A DNA stretch of 64,000 nt from Ornithinimicrobium sp. INDO-MA30-4 (GCF_021535045.1 NZ_CP091056.1:1302001-1366000); one strand, 5' to 3'. Numbered from the stretch's first letter, positions 8,964 to 19,221 are shown. The notes: generated by a model from the sequence alone, not told the origin. Numbers and translations: made by a program.

Positions 8964-10304
8964 CTAGACATCAAGCTCTTCGTGCTCTTCCTGGGTGATG
9001 GCGCCTCGCCGGCGCAGCACCTTGACCATGGCCGCGAAGACCACCGGGTCGTAGTCATAGCCCACGCTGAGCCGCAGCCGCGACAGCGCCTTCACTATTT
9101 GCGCACGCCCAGCAAACTCCCCGGTCAAGTCTTCATAGCCGTTCACCACCCGCACGATGCGACTGCCGATTGGCAGAGTGCCTAGCTCTTCCATCCGCCA
9201 ATAGGGTGTGGCCTGTTGAGCCACAATGCTTGAGAGTTTCGACAGTTCTGCGGTCCGCGCCAGCACCCGAGCACCGTTCGCGGCCATCCGTCGCTGATCG
9301 ACAGCCGAGACGTGAATTGTCGCACCACCGGGGATTGGCCTGGCCAAGGAAACCTGACCCAAATCGTGCAACAGCGCCGCATACTCCACATCTCGCAACT
9401 GTGGCTCTCCTAGGTTGAGCTCACGCCCCACCGAAACGGAAAGAAGAGCAACTCGACCTGCGTGCCCCATGGGGGTAAATCCGCCTTGGTCGGTCAGCTT
9501 GGATAGCGCGCGAACAGTTTGGGTGTTCGCTTCGCCAACGGCCGTCTGGCGCCGAGTAGCCTCAGCCAGCAGGATCAGCGGGACCAAAAAGATCGGCAGC
9601 GCGATAGGGCCGATGACTCTGGCCACGAGCACCACCATCACAGCGCTGGTGACAACGCCGCCGACCAACGGCCCAATAGCCCGCAACTCATCCACCAATG
9701 CCACGCCGTAGCGGACGTGCTCCCTAGCTGAGCGCTCCCAACTCCACAGCAACGTTTGAACGGCGACAGCTAACCCGGCGACGCCCATCAGGCTCACAGC
9801 CAACAACCACTCGCGCTCAGCCCACTCAAACTCTCGAGTCAACAGAGATGGCCCACTGTCGATCGGTAAGCGCACTGCGCCAGCAACTAGAGCGGTGATC
9901 AGGAGGCGCATGGCCAACTCGGCCATCGTGATCGCGCGCTGATCACCGTGCCAGCGACTGAGGGCACCCACCGCCGTTCCGACACCAACGACGAGGACGA
10001 TGAACCCACCCGACATTCCGATCATCTCGGTGCCGGGCAGGGTCGCCATCATGCTCAAGGCGATAGCAGCGGTCAACGAGATCGGGGCCATCACCCGGCC
10101 ACCATCGAGCACTACAGCGCGGCTATCACCCCAGGCGATGGCCACCACGGTCAGCAGAATGATGAACCAAATGCCAGCCTCTGCGCCCGGTGGCATGGGC
10201 GGCTCCCAAAACAAGAGAGCGGTGATCAGCAGGGAGGCGGCCCACATCACGCCCTGGCGAATGTGCCGCGCGCCGTCAGCACTCTTGGGCGTGGGGCCAA
10301 TCAT
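8964..10304 (-). CDS. Membrane protein with degenerate HD-GYP-like domain
   Basis: About 446 residues. The N-terminal half carries around seven hydrophobic segments. The C-terminal half (from about residue 285) is an HD-type helical domain with AALLHDLGQVSLARPIPG, so the HD dyad survives. The downstream HHE and GYP motifs of true HD-GYP cyclic-di-GMP phosphodiesterases are missing: the equivalent region reads SIVAQQATPYWRMEELG. Its ATG overlaps the stop of the preceding intact HD-GYP gene (ATGA), and the two share architecture, so it is probably a diverged tandem duplicate with a regulatory or altered catalytic role. Confidence 0.8.
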   Translation of the reverse strand: MIGPTPKSADGARHIRQGVMWAASLLITALLFWEPPMPPGAEAGIWFIILLTVVAIAWGDSRAVVLDGGRVMAPISLTAAIALSMMATLPGTEMIGMSGGFIVLVVGVGTAVGALSRWHGDQRAITMAELAMRLLITALVAGAVRLPIDSGPSLLTREFEWAEREWLLAVSLMGVAGLAVAVQTLLWSWERSAREHVRYGVALVDELRAIGPLVGGVVTSAVMVVLVARVIGPIALPIFLVPLILLAEATRRQTAVGEANTQTVRALSKLTDQGGFTPMGHAGRVALLSVSVGRELNLGEPQLRDVEYAALLHDLGQVSLARPIPGGATIHVSAVDQRRMAANGARVLARTAELSKLSSIVAQQATPYWRMEELGTLPIGSRIVRVVNGYEDLTGEFAGRAQIVKALSRLRLSVGYDYDPVVFAAMVKVLRRRGAITQEEHEELDV

Positions 10305-11763
10305 GACGAAGCCACCTCTTCGGCATCGGGGTTCCACTCGGCATACTGCTGGCTGACCTCGGGGTCGTCGTGGTCGTAGACGTCTCCAGTGCGTTGCAAA
10401 ACCACGTCGTCGATAACGGTTGACTCCCAGGGCGAGCTTTTCAACGAGTCGCGCAAGGCTGCCACAATGCCTGGGTCTAAGTGATCTGGCGTCAACTCGA
10501 TCAAGCGCTCCATCGCGGCTCCCGCGTCAAGCGCGGGCCGATAGCTGCGAGTTGTCGTGAGGGAGTCGAAAGCGTCGGCGACGGCGATAATCCGGGCGTT
10601 GAGAGGTATGTCAGTTCCCGACAAGCCGGCAGGGTAGCCATTGCCGTCCATCCGCTCGTGGTGATGCAGGATGCCTGGCAAGGCTGGCCTGAGGAAGTCG
10701 ATATCGGTCAGCATCCGCACCCCGACCTCTGGGTGTTCGACCACGGCCGCCAAATAGGTGAGATCCACTGTGCCGCTACCTCTGGGCAGCCGGGGTGCGG
10801 TAGCAACGAGACCCAAGTCGTGTAAAGGGCCGCGTAGCGGAGAACGTCAGCCTCGTTGCGGCGCAACTCCAGGCGGCTTGCCATGCGCCCACAAAGCTCA
10901 GCCACCCGAGACGAGTGACCCACTGAAAATGGATTGGCTAGCTCCAGAGCCCCCATCAGCGTCGATACAGTTTCTTGGTGCGCTCTGCGCGCTCGCGCAT
11001 CTCGACTCAAGGTGAACTGGGTCAGCCACAACGGCCCCAGGATCAGGACGACACTGAACGGCCCCACCCCTACGGGATCCCACAAAATGACGAACAACCA
11101 TGCCATGAGGACGTGCAGCAGGTAGGCCCAGCCGACCGTCCGGCTGATGGCGCTGATCGTAGACGCCAAGGGCTGCCTCCGCGCCAAGCTGATCATCATG
11201 GCCAACATGAATGTATTGAGGGCCAGCATTGCGGCATACGCAAAAAGTAGGGGTATAGCGACCTGGACCGCGATCGCGAGGGGGGAAGGATCTCCGAGCA
11301 CGGTTGAACGCCCCGAGAGGGCGAGGTAAATCAGGCCGCCGACTCCCCCCATCCAGCCCATCATTCCCGCGTTAAACCACAAATTTCGCCAGCGGACAGA
11401 ACGAAAATCCACCACGTACGACAGGAAGCCAATGATGGCCCCACCGCCTGGACCGGTCAGCGCTACACCAGCCGCCAGCGTGACAATGGCGGTCGAGACT
11501 CCGTAGCCGGTTCCTACATCACGCTCACGGGCAACAACACCGACGGCGGCCAGGACCGACAAGAGAGCAACGATGCCCCAATCCGGAGGCCATCTCAGCG
11601 ACGCGAGGACCGCAAAAATCGCCGCACTGGACGCAGCCAGGGTGATGTACAACCACGCAAGGACGGGAAAGTGAGCAGCCCCGGCGTGGGGCTGCTCCCG
11701 GCGCTGTCTAGGGCCTACTTCCTTCCCAGGACCAGCCGCTGGTGCCGGTCTGGGCGCCGTCAC
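10301..11763 (-). CDS. Membrane HD-GYP domain protein, putative cyclic-dinucleotide phosphodiesterase (one indel)
   Basis: Corrected length about 487 residues. The N-terminal membrane region has about seven or eight segments, resembling an integral-membrane sensor module. It is followed by an HD-GYP domain with NPFSVGHSSRVAELCGRMA, the HD dyad (AALLHDLGLVA once corrected), HHHERMDGNGYPAGLSG containing the HHE and GYP motifs, and ADAFDSLTTTRSYRPAL. HD-GYP enzymes hydrolyse c-di-GMP to GMP. A T is missing near 10823, in the CTTTACAC stretch. The start is GTG 11763 or the TTG three bases before it. It overlaps the degenerate paralogue that follows. Upstream lie about 300 bp without a recognised gene. 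Confidence 0.85.
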
Positions 11764-12059
11764 CAAGCGAGCTCGTGAGGTTCAAGAAGTCAAGGAGCGT
11801 GAACATAAATGTCAGCCTTTCCGTAGGTCTCACGAGCGAGCCACGTAATTGACTGGCTAGAGACTCCTTCAATTTTGACACATCGGCCCGCAGACGGTAC
11901 ACCGAGTCGCATTTCCGCCCGGTCTTTAACAGAACTTTAACCAAACGCAGGCCAAGGGCTGCTAAGCCAACACGCAGAAGCGCGCTGCTCGACCTGTGAG
12001 AAGATAGCGGGGTTTGTTCGCACGATCGTGCGAACCCCTCGACAGAGCAGGAGTTCACT
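11764..12059. other. Non-coding gap carrying the bL37 leader
   Basis: About 296 bp between the divergent HD-GYP gene and the bL37 gene. I see no convincing coding sequence. The right-hand third holds a 20-bp perfect palindrome (12016-12035) and the bL37 ribosome binding site (GCAGGAG). Nothing recognisable was seen in the left two thirds. Confidence 0.6.
12016..12035. promoter_or_regulatory. 20-bp perfect palindrome in the bL37 leader
   Basis: GTTCGCACGA followed by its exact reverse complement TCGTGCGAAC, flanked by G-rich sequence on the left and CCCC on the right. It ends 24 bp before the bL37 start codon. It could be an operator for a dimeric regulator or, as RNA, a leader hairpin controlling translation. 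No experimental family is recalled for this exact sequence. Confidence 0.65.
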
Positions 12060-12134
12060 ATGAGCAAGCGAGCACGCAAGCGCCGCGCTGGCAAGAAGAA
12101 GGGCAGCAACCACGGCAAGAAGCCCAACGCCTGA
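12060..12134 (+). CDS. Ribosomal protein bL37 (24 residues)
   Basis: Very short and highly basic: MSKRARKRRAG then KKKGSNHGKKPNA. It matches the actinobacterial large-subunit protein bL37, known from mycobacterial ribosome structures to sit near 23S rRNA; the NHGKRPN-type ending is the family hallmark. A good Shine-Dalgarno (GAGCAGGAG) lies 6 bp before ATG 12060 and a strong terminator follows at 12158. In Actinobacteria this gene is commonly found near the sigH/sigR-rsrA locus, as here. Too short for most gene finders. Confidence 0.93.
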   Translation: MSKRARKRRAGKKKGSNHGKKPNA

Positions 12135-12157
12135 GTGCGGCTGCCTTCGAAAGCAGC

Positions 12158-12194
12158 GAAAGGCCCTGACAACGTGAAGTTGTTAGGGCCTTTC
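12158..12194 (+). terminator. Strong terminator hairpin between bL37 and rsrA
   Basis: The 16-base arms GAAAGGCCCTGACAAC and GTTGTTAGGGCCTTTC pair throughout, with one G·U wobble, around a 5-base loop. T-rich sequence follows. It lies between convergent genes and probably works for both. Confidence 0.85.
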
Positions 12195-12227
12195 TTGTCG
12201 CCTCATCGCGGGCACGTTAGGCGTGCC

Positions 12228-12515
12228 TCAGAGTTGCTCGGTGTGGATGACGGTCACGGAGGTCGTGATGCGGGTCATAATCCGAGTGCGTAGTGCGGCT
12301 GGTGCAGATTCCTTTTCGCAGGCACGACGAACCAGTGCCTTCAGCAGCAGATCGCGCTCGTACTCGCGCAGACAAGAGCCGCAGTCATCAAGGTGAGCCT
12401 TGATCTGTGCAGCGTCTTCCTTGCCCGCCTCGTTGTCGACATACTCGAAAAGTCTCAGAACGACAGCTGCGCAGTCAGTTTGACCAGCGTGTTCCCCGGC
12501 ATGGTGAGTGCTCAC
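12228..12515 (-). CDS. rsrA: Zinc-binding anti-sigma factor, RsrA/RshA family
   Basis: A 95-residue redox-sensitive anti-sigma factor that holds SigR inactive until disulfide stress oxidises its thiols and releases zinc. The zinc-associated anti-sigma motif is [13 protein letters not shown] (His-x3-Cys-x2-Cys, about residues 41-50). An additional Cys sits near residue 15 (QTDCAAVV) and another later (RRACEKE). The start overlaps the sigR stop (ATGA), giving the usual coupled sigR-rsrA operon. In mycothiol-containing Actinobacteria this pair governs thioredoxin, mycothiol and protein quality control genes. Confidence 0.93.
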   Translation of the reverse strand: MSTHHAGEHAGQTDCAAVVLRLFEYVDNEAGKEDAAQIKAHLDDCGSCLREYERDLLLKALVRRACEKESAPAALRTRIMTRITTSVTVIHTEQL

Positions 12516-13251
12516 GATGCCCCCTCTTTGTCGGTAGTGAAGCCACGATCAGCTGCATAGTCCGTCAGCAAGTCACGAAGTTGACGACGACCACGGTGCA
12601 AGCGAGACATCACGGTCCCAATGGGAGTCTCCATGATGTCGGCAATTTCCTTATAGGCATAGCCTTCAACATCGGCCAAGTAGACGGCCATGCGGAAGTC
12701 TTCGCCAATGGAGCTCAGCGCACGCTTGATATCGGAGTCCGGAAGGTGATCGAGCGCCTCAGTCTCGGCGGAGCGTAGCCCCGTCGAACTGTGCTGGGCA
12801 GCGCGAGCCAGTTGGTAATCCTCAACTTCGGCTGCATCAGACTCCTTGGGCTGCCGCTGCTTCTTGCGGTAGGAGTTGATGTAGGTGTTCGTCAGGATCC
12901 GATACATCCAGGCAGCCAAGTTGGTGCCGGGACGGTACTGGTGGAAGGCAGCGAAGGCCTTGGCAAAGTCTCTTGCACCAAGTCTTCGGCATCGGTCGGA
13001 TTCCGCGTTGTGCGAAGCGCAGCGCTATACATCTGATCCAGCAGAGGCATGGCCTCACGCTGGAACCGGGCAGCGCGCTCATCCGGCGTCTCTACGGACA
13101 CATCCACGGCAGCATCGGCTGCCTTCTGGGCTTCGTCGTCAATCGGCATCGTGGTCATTGCGGCCAAGGATACCTGTTGCGTCGCGGAGCCAGAGAAGCG
13201 CAGTGCGGGCTGTGCTGCTGCCTCTTGCGCGACCAGCGTGGAAATGCTCAT
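12512..13251 (-). CDS. sigR: ECF sigma factor SigR/SigH (thiol-oxidative stress; one indel)
   Basis: Corrected length 246 residues. Region 2 includes [20 protein letters not shown] then VQETFAKAF once corrected. Region 4 contains [20 protein letters not shown] and [22 protein letters not shown] is missing near 12967 (GAGACTTTGCC should give Glu-Thr-Phe-Ala). ATG 13251 follows a good Shine-Dalgarno (GGGAGGACAC) and gives an N-terminal extension of about 45 residues before the conserved core. That resembles the longer SigR isoform described in Streptomyces, and an internal ATG near 13159 could give the short form. A GGAAT-N18-GTT promoter lies just upstream, so the gene is probably autoregulated. 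Confidence 0.93.
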
Positions 13252-13284
13252 GTGTCCTCCCTTCCTGACGTGTGTAGTGATGTC

Positions 13285-13310
13285 AACAGGGACAGGCGTG
13301 CACGCATTCC
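13285..13310 (-). promoter_or_regulatory. SigR/SigH-type promoter (GGAAT-N18-GTT) for sigR
   Basis: On the minus strand GGAAT (13306-13310) is followed by exactly 18 bases and GTT (13285-13287). The GTT lies 34 bases before the sigR ATG. This is the published consensus of actinobacterial SigR/SigH promoters, and its place in front of sigR fits the known positive autoregulation of these factors. Confidence 0.85.
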
Positions 13311-13344
13311 CGCCGATATCGACATGGGGTGGCACGATGGAGGG

Positions 13345-14583
13345 GTGAACGCGCACCCGAAGCCTCTGAAGACCTTGCGCCAGTCCAGCAAGTTGCAAAA
13401 CGTGCTGTACGAAATCCGGGGGCCGGTAGCCGCCCGGGCTGCCGCGCTGGAGGCTGAGGGCAACCGCATTCTGAAGCTCAACATTGGCAACCCAGCACCC
13501 TTTGGTTTCGACGCCCCTGACGCGATCCTGCACGACATGCTTGCGGCGCTACCGGATGCGCAGGGCTACTCAGACTCGCGAGGCATTTTTGCTGCACGCC
13601 GCGCCGTCGTCAGTCGCTACCAGGAGATGCCGAGTTTTCCCCGCTTTGATGTCGACGACGTATTCCTGGGCAACGGCGTTTCTGAGCTGATCATGATGAC
13701 CTTGTCCGCATTGCTCGATGCCGGCGACGAGGTGCTGATTCCAGCCCCGGACTACCCTCTGTGGACCGCGGCAACCAGCCTGGCTGGTGGGACTCCAGTG
13801 CATTACTTGTGCGACGAGGCGGCCGATTGGAACCCTGATGTCGCTGATATTCGCGCAAAGATCACCGACCGCACCAAGGCGCTGGTGATCATCAACCCCA
13901 ACAACCCCACCGGGGCCGTTTACTCGCGTGAGGTGCTCGAGGAGATCGCCCGAATTGCGCGCGAGCACTCGCTGCTGTTGTTCTCGGACGAGATCTATGA
14001 CCGGATCCTGTACGACGATGCGCAGCACATCAGCACCGCTGAGGTGGCACCTGATCTGTTGGTCTTGACCTTCAATGGGCTCTCAAAGACGTATCGCGTG
14101 GCCGGCTACCGGGCGGGGTGGTTGGTCATCACCGGACCGAAAGACCACGCAACAGGATTCCTCGAAGGCATCGTCTTACTCGCTTCCACTCGGCTCTGCC
14201 CGAATGTGCCAGCTCAACACGCGATACAAGCAGCAGTCTCAGGGCACCAGAGCATTAATGCGTTGATTGAGCCCGGTGGCCGACTCGCCGAGCAGGCTGA
14301 CGTGGCAACCACAATGCTCAATGCAATGCCCGGCGTCAGCGTGGTTCGGCCCCGTGGCGCTTTGTATGTGTTCCCACGGCTAGACCCGAATGTCCACGAG
14401 ATTCACAATGACGAAAAGCTCTGCCTGGATTTGCTTGAGAAGGAACACATCTTGGTCGTGCATGGCAGTGGCTTCAATTGGCCAGCCCCAGACCACTTAC
14501 GCATCGTGACGCTGCCGCATACCCGCGATTTGAGCACTGCGTTAGAGCGGATGGGCAACTTCTTGGCGTCATACCGACAATGA
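13345..14583 (+). CDS. Pyridoxal-phosphate aminotransferase, class I/II (AlaA-like)
   Basis: A 412-residue fold-type I aminotransferase. PLP contacts are visible: the [11 protein letters not shown] substrate-binding segment, [33 protein letters not shown] (Asp and Tyr) and the Schiff-base lysine in [19 protein letters not shown]; Arg in LRIVTLP binds the substrate carboxylate. Closest in feel to alanine/valine-pyruvate aminotransferases of the AlaA/AspC group (mycobacterial Rv0337c type), but specificity cannot be settled from sequence. GTG 13345 follows a GGAGGG-like site, and the alternative upstream frame has no support. Intact; divergent from sigR with about 90 bp between. Confidence 0.9.
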   Translation: MNAHPKPLKTLRQSSKLQNVLYEIRGPVAARAAALEAEGNRILKLNIGNPAPFGFDAPDAILHDMLAALPDAQGYSDSRGIFAARRAVVSRYQEMPSFPRFDVDDVFLGNGVSELIMMTLSALLDAGDEVLIPAPDYPLWTAATSLAGGTPVHYLCDEAADWNPDVADIRAKITDRTKALVIINPNNPTGAVYSREVLEEIARIAREHSLLLFSDEIYDRILYDDAQHISTAEVAPDLLVLTFNGLSKTYRVAGYRAGWLVITGPKDHATGFLEGIVLLASTRLCPNVPAQHAIQAAVSGHQSINALIEPGGRLAEQADVATTMLNAMPGVSVVRPRGALYVFPRLDPNVHEIHNDEKLCLDLLEKEHILVVHGSGFNWPAPDHLRIVTLPHTRDLSTALERMGNFLASYRQ

Positions 14584-14612
14584 CGCTGACCTTGAGCGGA
14601 GGGCGAAGTTAA

Positions 14613-15442
14613 GTGTGCGGGCGGTATGCCGCGAGCGCTGATCCCGATGAACTCATCGAGATCTTCGAAGTGGATATCAACGGTCTCGGTGACCCCAGCC
14701 GATCGTTGTTGGTCAACCCGCAGTCACCGCCAGTTGGCAGCCCTGACTTCAACATGGCGCCCAATAAGCAGGCTCTCGTGGTGGTTGAACGGCGTGGACG
14801 GGATGACGAAGCCGAGCAGGTCCAGCGGCAGTTGCGGCCGTTGACCTGGGGTTTAGTCCCCTCCTGGGCCAAAGACGTGAAGGTCGGGGTGCGGATGACG
14901 AATGCTCGCTCCGAGACCCTCTTCGACAAGCCAGCTTTCCGCAAAGCAGCAACATCACGGCGCGCCATCATCCCGGCTGACGGTTGGTATGGTGGCAGGT
15001 CTCCCCCGTTGCCACAGACGCGAAGGGCAAGCCTCGCAAGCAGCCGTTTTTCATGTCGCGAGCAGATGGTGCGCTGACCGCTTTTGCAGGTCTATACGAG
15101 TTCTGGCGTGACCCTGGCGCCGCAGACGGCGACCCAGGGGCCTGGCTCACCACGTTCACCATCATCACAACGGCGGCCGAGCCTGGTTTAGAGCGGATTC
15201 ATGACCGCCAGCCTGTGGTGCTTGACCCATCAACGTGGGATGCCTGGCTCGACCCGTTGCTCGTCAATCCCGACGAGGTGCGTGACCTGCTGCACTCGGG
15301 CGCCCCGGGCCGCTTCCAGACGTGGGCGATCAGCACTGCGGTGAACTCCAACCGTAACAATGGCGAGGCATTACTGACACCCATCGATGAGTCTGAGTTC
15401 AAGGGTGTCGTTAATCCCGCGACCGGAGAGATCATCGGATGA
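14613..15442 (+). CDS. SRAP-domain protein (YedK/HMCES family; one indel)
   Basis: Forms a thiazolidine crosslink with abasic sites in single-stranded DNA and so shields them. Corrected length 276 residues. Catalytic Cys2 is in the start MCGRYAASADPDEL, with Asn in SPDFNMAP, and the active-site region PADGWYEWQ is restored by adding the missing A near 14991. The His of RIHDRQPVVLDPSTWDAWL is also typical. Start GTG 14613 puts Cys directly after the initiator Met, which the mechanism requires. The stop overlaps the next gene's ATG by 4 bases. Confidence 0.92.
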
Positions 15443-16066
15443 GGCCCAGCCAACGCACGGTGCAGACCGTCCACGGACCCTCCAGGGTGTCGATCTACCG
15501 CCCACAGGACCAGTCTTTTGGCACGATTCTGCTCGGCCACGGTGCCGGAGGCGGCACGGACGCTGCTGACATTCAGGCCCTCCTGCCGCTGATGGACGAC
15601 GGTTGGACCATTGCTCTCATTGATCAACCGTGGCGCGTCGCAGGCAAAAAGGTAGCCACCCCACCCCCAACCCTGGACGCTGCCACTCGAGAAGTCGCCG
15701 CATCGCTAGCTAAGGGGCGAGGTGCCCTTGCCGGCCGTGGGTCATCGGGGGCCGCAGCGCAGGAGCGCGGGTTGCTTGCCGACTGGCTGCCGAGCTGGAG
15801 GTCGCCGGGGTCCTGAACCTGGCCTTTCCATTGCATCCACCCGGCCAGCCAGAAAAATCACGGGCACCTGAGTTGCTGTTGCCCGTTAACGCTGCCATTC
15901 CGACCTTGGTTGTGCAGGGGTTGAAAGACCCCTTGGCTCCCCCGCCGAGGTCAAAGCAGTCCATGATTCGGTACGCGTCGTGAGCGTGCCAGGCAACCAC
16001 TCGCCGAGCCGCGACCTGCCAGCAGTCTTGGACGCGGCCAGGTCGTTTGTGCAGGCATTAACGTAG
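15439..16066 (+). CDS. Alpha/beta-hydrolase of the KANL3/Tex30 type (several indels)
   Basis: Corrected length about 208 residues. The N-terminal strand and loop [13 protein letters not shown] supply the oxyanion-hole motif. The nucleophile elbow is probably [16 protein letters not shown] (Gly-Arg-Ser-Ala-Gly), readable after removing extra bases near 15712 and 15750. After adding a T near 15933 the end reads [13 protein letters not shown] and later PGNHS, giving the acid and His of a possible triad. Closest family by pattern: dienelactone-hydrolase-like proteins often next to SRAP genes in Actinobacteria. Substrate unknown. The start overlaps the SRAP stop. Confidence 0.72.
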
Positions 16067-16070
16067 GAGC

Positions 16071-17346
16071 ATGAACATTTGGGATGCGCCCGCTTCGACG
16101 AGCCCGATCAACGCCACCGTGCGGGTGCCAGGCAGTAAGTCTCTGACTAATCGCTATCTACTGCTCGCCGCCCTCGCCAAAGGCCCAAGCGTCATCCGAC
16201 ACCCACTCGTTTCGCGGGACACCACGTTGATGGTGGGTGCCCTGGAGCAGTTGGGGGTGGAAGTAAACCGCACCGAGGACGACTCGGCGTGGCACGTCAC
16301 TCCCCGTCAAAGTTCACCGGCGACATCACTATCGAATGTGGCTTAGCCGGGACTGTTATGCGATTCGTGCCCCCCATTGCCGCGCTGGCCCGGGGACAGG
16401 TTCGCTTTGATGGAGATGCCAGCGCCCGCACTCGGCCGATGAGTGAGCTGCTCACCGGGTTGCGTGACCTCGGCGTCATGATCGACGACGAAGGCGAGGC
16501 TCGATTGCCGTTTAGCTTGCATGCCACGGGCTCGGTCAGGGGCGGTCGGGTCGCCATTGACGCCAGCGCTTCCTCGCAGTTCATTTCCGCCCTCCTGCTG
16601 GCCGGAGCCCGCTTCGAGGACGGACTGACGCTGCGTCATACCGGGGACTCTGTGCCGAGCAACGCGCATATTGAAATGACTCTCGAGACGCTGCGAACCG
16701 CAGGGGTGCAGGTGTCGCGCCCAGACGACCAGTCCTGGCGAGTCTGGCCGGGCGCGGTGCTTCCGTTCGATGTTGAGGTAGAGCCTGACCTCTCTTCGGC
16801 GGCCCCCTTCGTTGCCCTGGCTGCCGTGACCGGTGGCACTGTCACCGTCGAGGGCTGGCCTCAGCACACCACTCAAGCCGGAGCAGAGATCGCCGAGATT
16901 GCTCGAGAGATGGGTGCCGAGGTGTCGCTGAGCGACAACGGTCTCATCGTCACCGGTCCACCCGTTGGCGAGTTGCAGGGGCTAGATCGAGACCTGCATG
17001 AAGTCGGCGAACTGACCCCCGTGGTCGCGGCCATGGCTGCTGTCGCCAGCGGTCCGTCCACCTTGCGTGGAGTGGCCCATTGCGCGGCCACGAGACTGAT
17101 CGTTTGGCCGCGCTGCAGGCCGAATTGGGCCGCATGGGCAGCGAGATTGAGCAAACGGCGGACGGTCTGACTATTGAGCCACGCTGGCTCGGCCCAGCAT
17201 TGCTGCAGACCTACCACGACCACCGGATGGCCATGGCGGCCGCCGTGCTGGGCGCCGTCGTGCCTGGAACACGTGTCGAAGACGTCGAAACTACCGCCAA
17301 GACCTTCCCCGGATTCGAGCATGTCTGGGCTCAGGCGGTGGGCTGA
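16071..17346 (+). CDS. aroA: 3-phosphoshikimate 1-carboxyvinyltransferase (EPSP synthase; two indels)
   Basis: Joins phosphoenolpyruvate to shikimate-3-phosphate in aromatic amino acid synthesis. Corrected length 425 residues, normal for the family. Signatures: [20 protein letters not shown] near the N-terminus, [17 protein letters not shown] (the LxNAGTAxRxL-like motif) and, once corrected, [20 protein letters not shown]. The C-terminal [15 protein letters not shown] carries active-site Asp, His and Arg. A base is missing near 16310 and a T near 17087. Its stop overlaps the rsgA start (TGATG), so they are co-transcribed. Confidence 0.95.
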
Positions 17347-18351
17347 TGGGTCGCTACGACCACTACGAGGACTCCGTGCGATCACGCCCTAGTCGGCGTG
17401 GGACTCGGCCACGCACCAAGGATCGGCCTAGCCATGACGACGCCGAGATTGGCCTGGTCACCGGCGTCGACCGTGGCCGATTCACCACCAAGTCGAGGGC
17501 CGCACCGTGATTGCGATGCGAGCCCGCGAGTTAGCCCGCGGCAAAGTTGTGGTCGGCGATCGCGTGGCCATCGTTGGCGACACCTCGGGCGAGACGGACG
17601 CACTAGCCCGCATTGTGCGCATTGAAGAGCGCGACTCGGTGTTGCGACGCAGCGCCGATGACTCCGACCGTGTTGAGCGAGTCATTGTGGCAAATGCCGA
17701 CCAACTCGTGATCGTCACAGCGCTAGCGGACCCACCGCCCAGGCCGCGGATGATCGACCGATGCCTGGTCGCGGCGTATGACGCTGGGCTGGATCCGCTC
17801 CTGGTGCTCACCAAAGCAGACCTGCATGACCCCAGCGAGCTGGTGGCTCAATACGACGCACTCGATTTGCCGTATGTGGTGATTGCCCTGGGGCCAGACG
17901 GTCAGAGCACCGATGACGACGGGCTAGTTGCCCTGCGCGAGGAGCTTAAGGACAAGACCTCCGTCTTGGTGGGGCACTCCGGCGTCGGCAAGTCCACCCT
18001 GGTCAACGCCCTCGTGCCCGATGCCAGCCGGACCACCGGCGTCGTCAACGATGTAACTGGCCGCGGACGGCATACCTCGACGAGCTCTTTGCTTTGCCCC
18101 TTCCCGAAGGCGGGTGGGTGGTCGATACGCCTGGCGTGCGCTCCTTCGGTTTGGGCCACGTCGATCCTGGGACGTTCTTGCAACACTTCGATGACCTAGC
18201 CCCTGGCGCAGATGGCTGCCCCCGAGGCTGCAGCCACGATGAGCCTGAGTGTGGCCTCGATGCCTACGTCGCCAGCGGTGCTGCCGGGCCTAACGGCCCG
18301 GCGCGACTCGACTCATTGCGCCGTTTGTTGGGCAGTCGCACCGGCGAATAG
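17346..18351 (+). CDS. rsgA: Ribosome small-subunit GTPase RsgA (two indels)
   Basis: A circularly permuted GTPase that acts in late 30S maturation. Corrected length 335 residues. An N-terminal OB fold contains GLVTGVDRGRF and VGDRVAIVGD. The permuted G domain has the G4 motif LVLTKADLHDP before the G1 P-loop LVGHSGVGKSTLVNAL, then DTPGVRSFGL (G3). The C-terminal zinc motif is CPRGCSHDEPECGL (Cys, His, Cys). Missing bases: a G near 17492 (Thr-Thr-Lys-Val-Glu-Gly) and a T near 18089 (Ser-Ser-Phe-Ala-Leu-Pro). Directly downstream of aroA, as in mycobacteria. Confidence 0.95.
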
Positions 18352-18411
18352 CTGGCTGCGTTGCGGCCACGTGTCCACTGGTTCGGACATTCAGCCAGAT
18401 AGCGTGGGGCC

Positions 18412-19205
18412 GTGGTCTCCTATGCCGATGACATGCAACTTGCTCACGTGCTCGCCGATGCTGTCGAGAAGTACACGACCGACAATTTCCACTCTCCTGA
18501 GTTGGAAGTGTCGCTCAAAGACGATGGATCGCTGGTAACAAACGCCGACAAGCACACTGAGCACCTGTTGCGTCGCCAATTGCTGCGGGCCCGCCCCCGG
18601 ACGTTGTGCAAGGCGAAGAACTGCCCACGACCGGACACGGCGAGCGCCGCTGGATCATTGACCCTATCGACGGCACTTCCAACTACATTCGCGGGGTGCC
18701 CGTCTGGGCCACGCTCATTGCGCTGGTTGTCGATGACGAGCCAGTGTTGGGCTTGGTTTCCGCACCAGCCTTGAATCGTCGCTGGTGGGCGGCCGTCGGC
18801 AGTGGCGCATGGACTGGACGGCGGCTGTCGGGAGCCAACCAGATCAACGTCTCAGACACCTCCGTGATGGAGCACGCCTCGCTCTCCCACGCGTCGCTAG
18901 ACAAGTGGTGGGACCACCCCCAGCACATCGGGTTTTTGTCGCTAGCCCAACGTTGTTGGCGCACTCGCGGGTATGGAGACTTTTGGACCCATGTCTTGGT
19001 TGCTGAAGGCGCCGTCGATATCGGGGTAGACCCCAGTCTGGCCGTGCATGACATGGCGGCGTTAGCGCCGATCGTCACCGAAGCAGGTGGCCGATTCACC
19101 GACCTAGACGGGATTGATGGCCCCTATGGCTTGAGCGCTGTCTCCACCAATGGCGTGCTGCACGAAGAGACGTTGCGCACCTTGCGCCAGCGCGCCGTCG
19201 GCTGA
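18412..19205 (+). CDS. hisN: Histidinol-phosphatase, inositol monophosphatase family (one indel)
   Basis: Mg2+-dependent phosphatase of the IMPase fold; the actinobacterial HisN form removes phosphate from histidinol phosphate. Corrected length 264 residues. Metal ligands are in VQGEELPTTG (Glu), IIDPIDGTSNYIRG (DPIDGT motif) and VDPSLAVHDMAALAPIVTEAGG (last Asp). The WTHVLVAEGAVDIGVDP stretch is typical of HisN. A C is missing from the run near 18595. Start GTG 18412. The assignment over other IMPases rests on similarity of these motifs and on the rsgA neighbourhood seen in other Actinobacteria. Confidence 0.87.
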
Positions 19206-19221
19206 GACCTCCGCACATACG

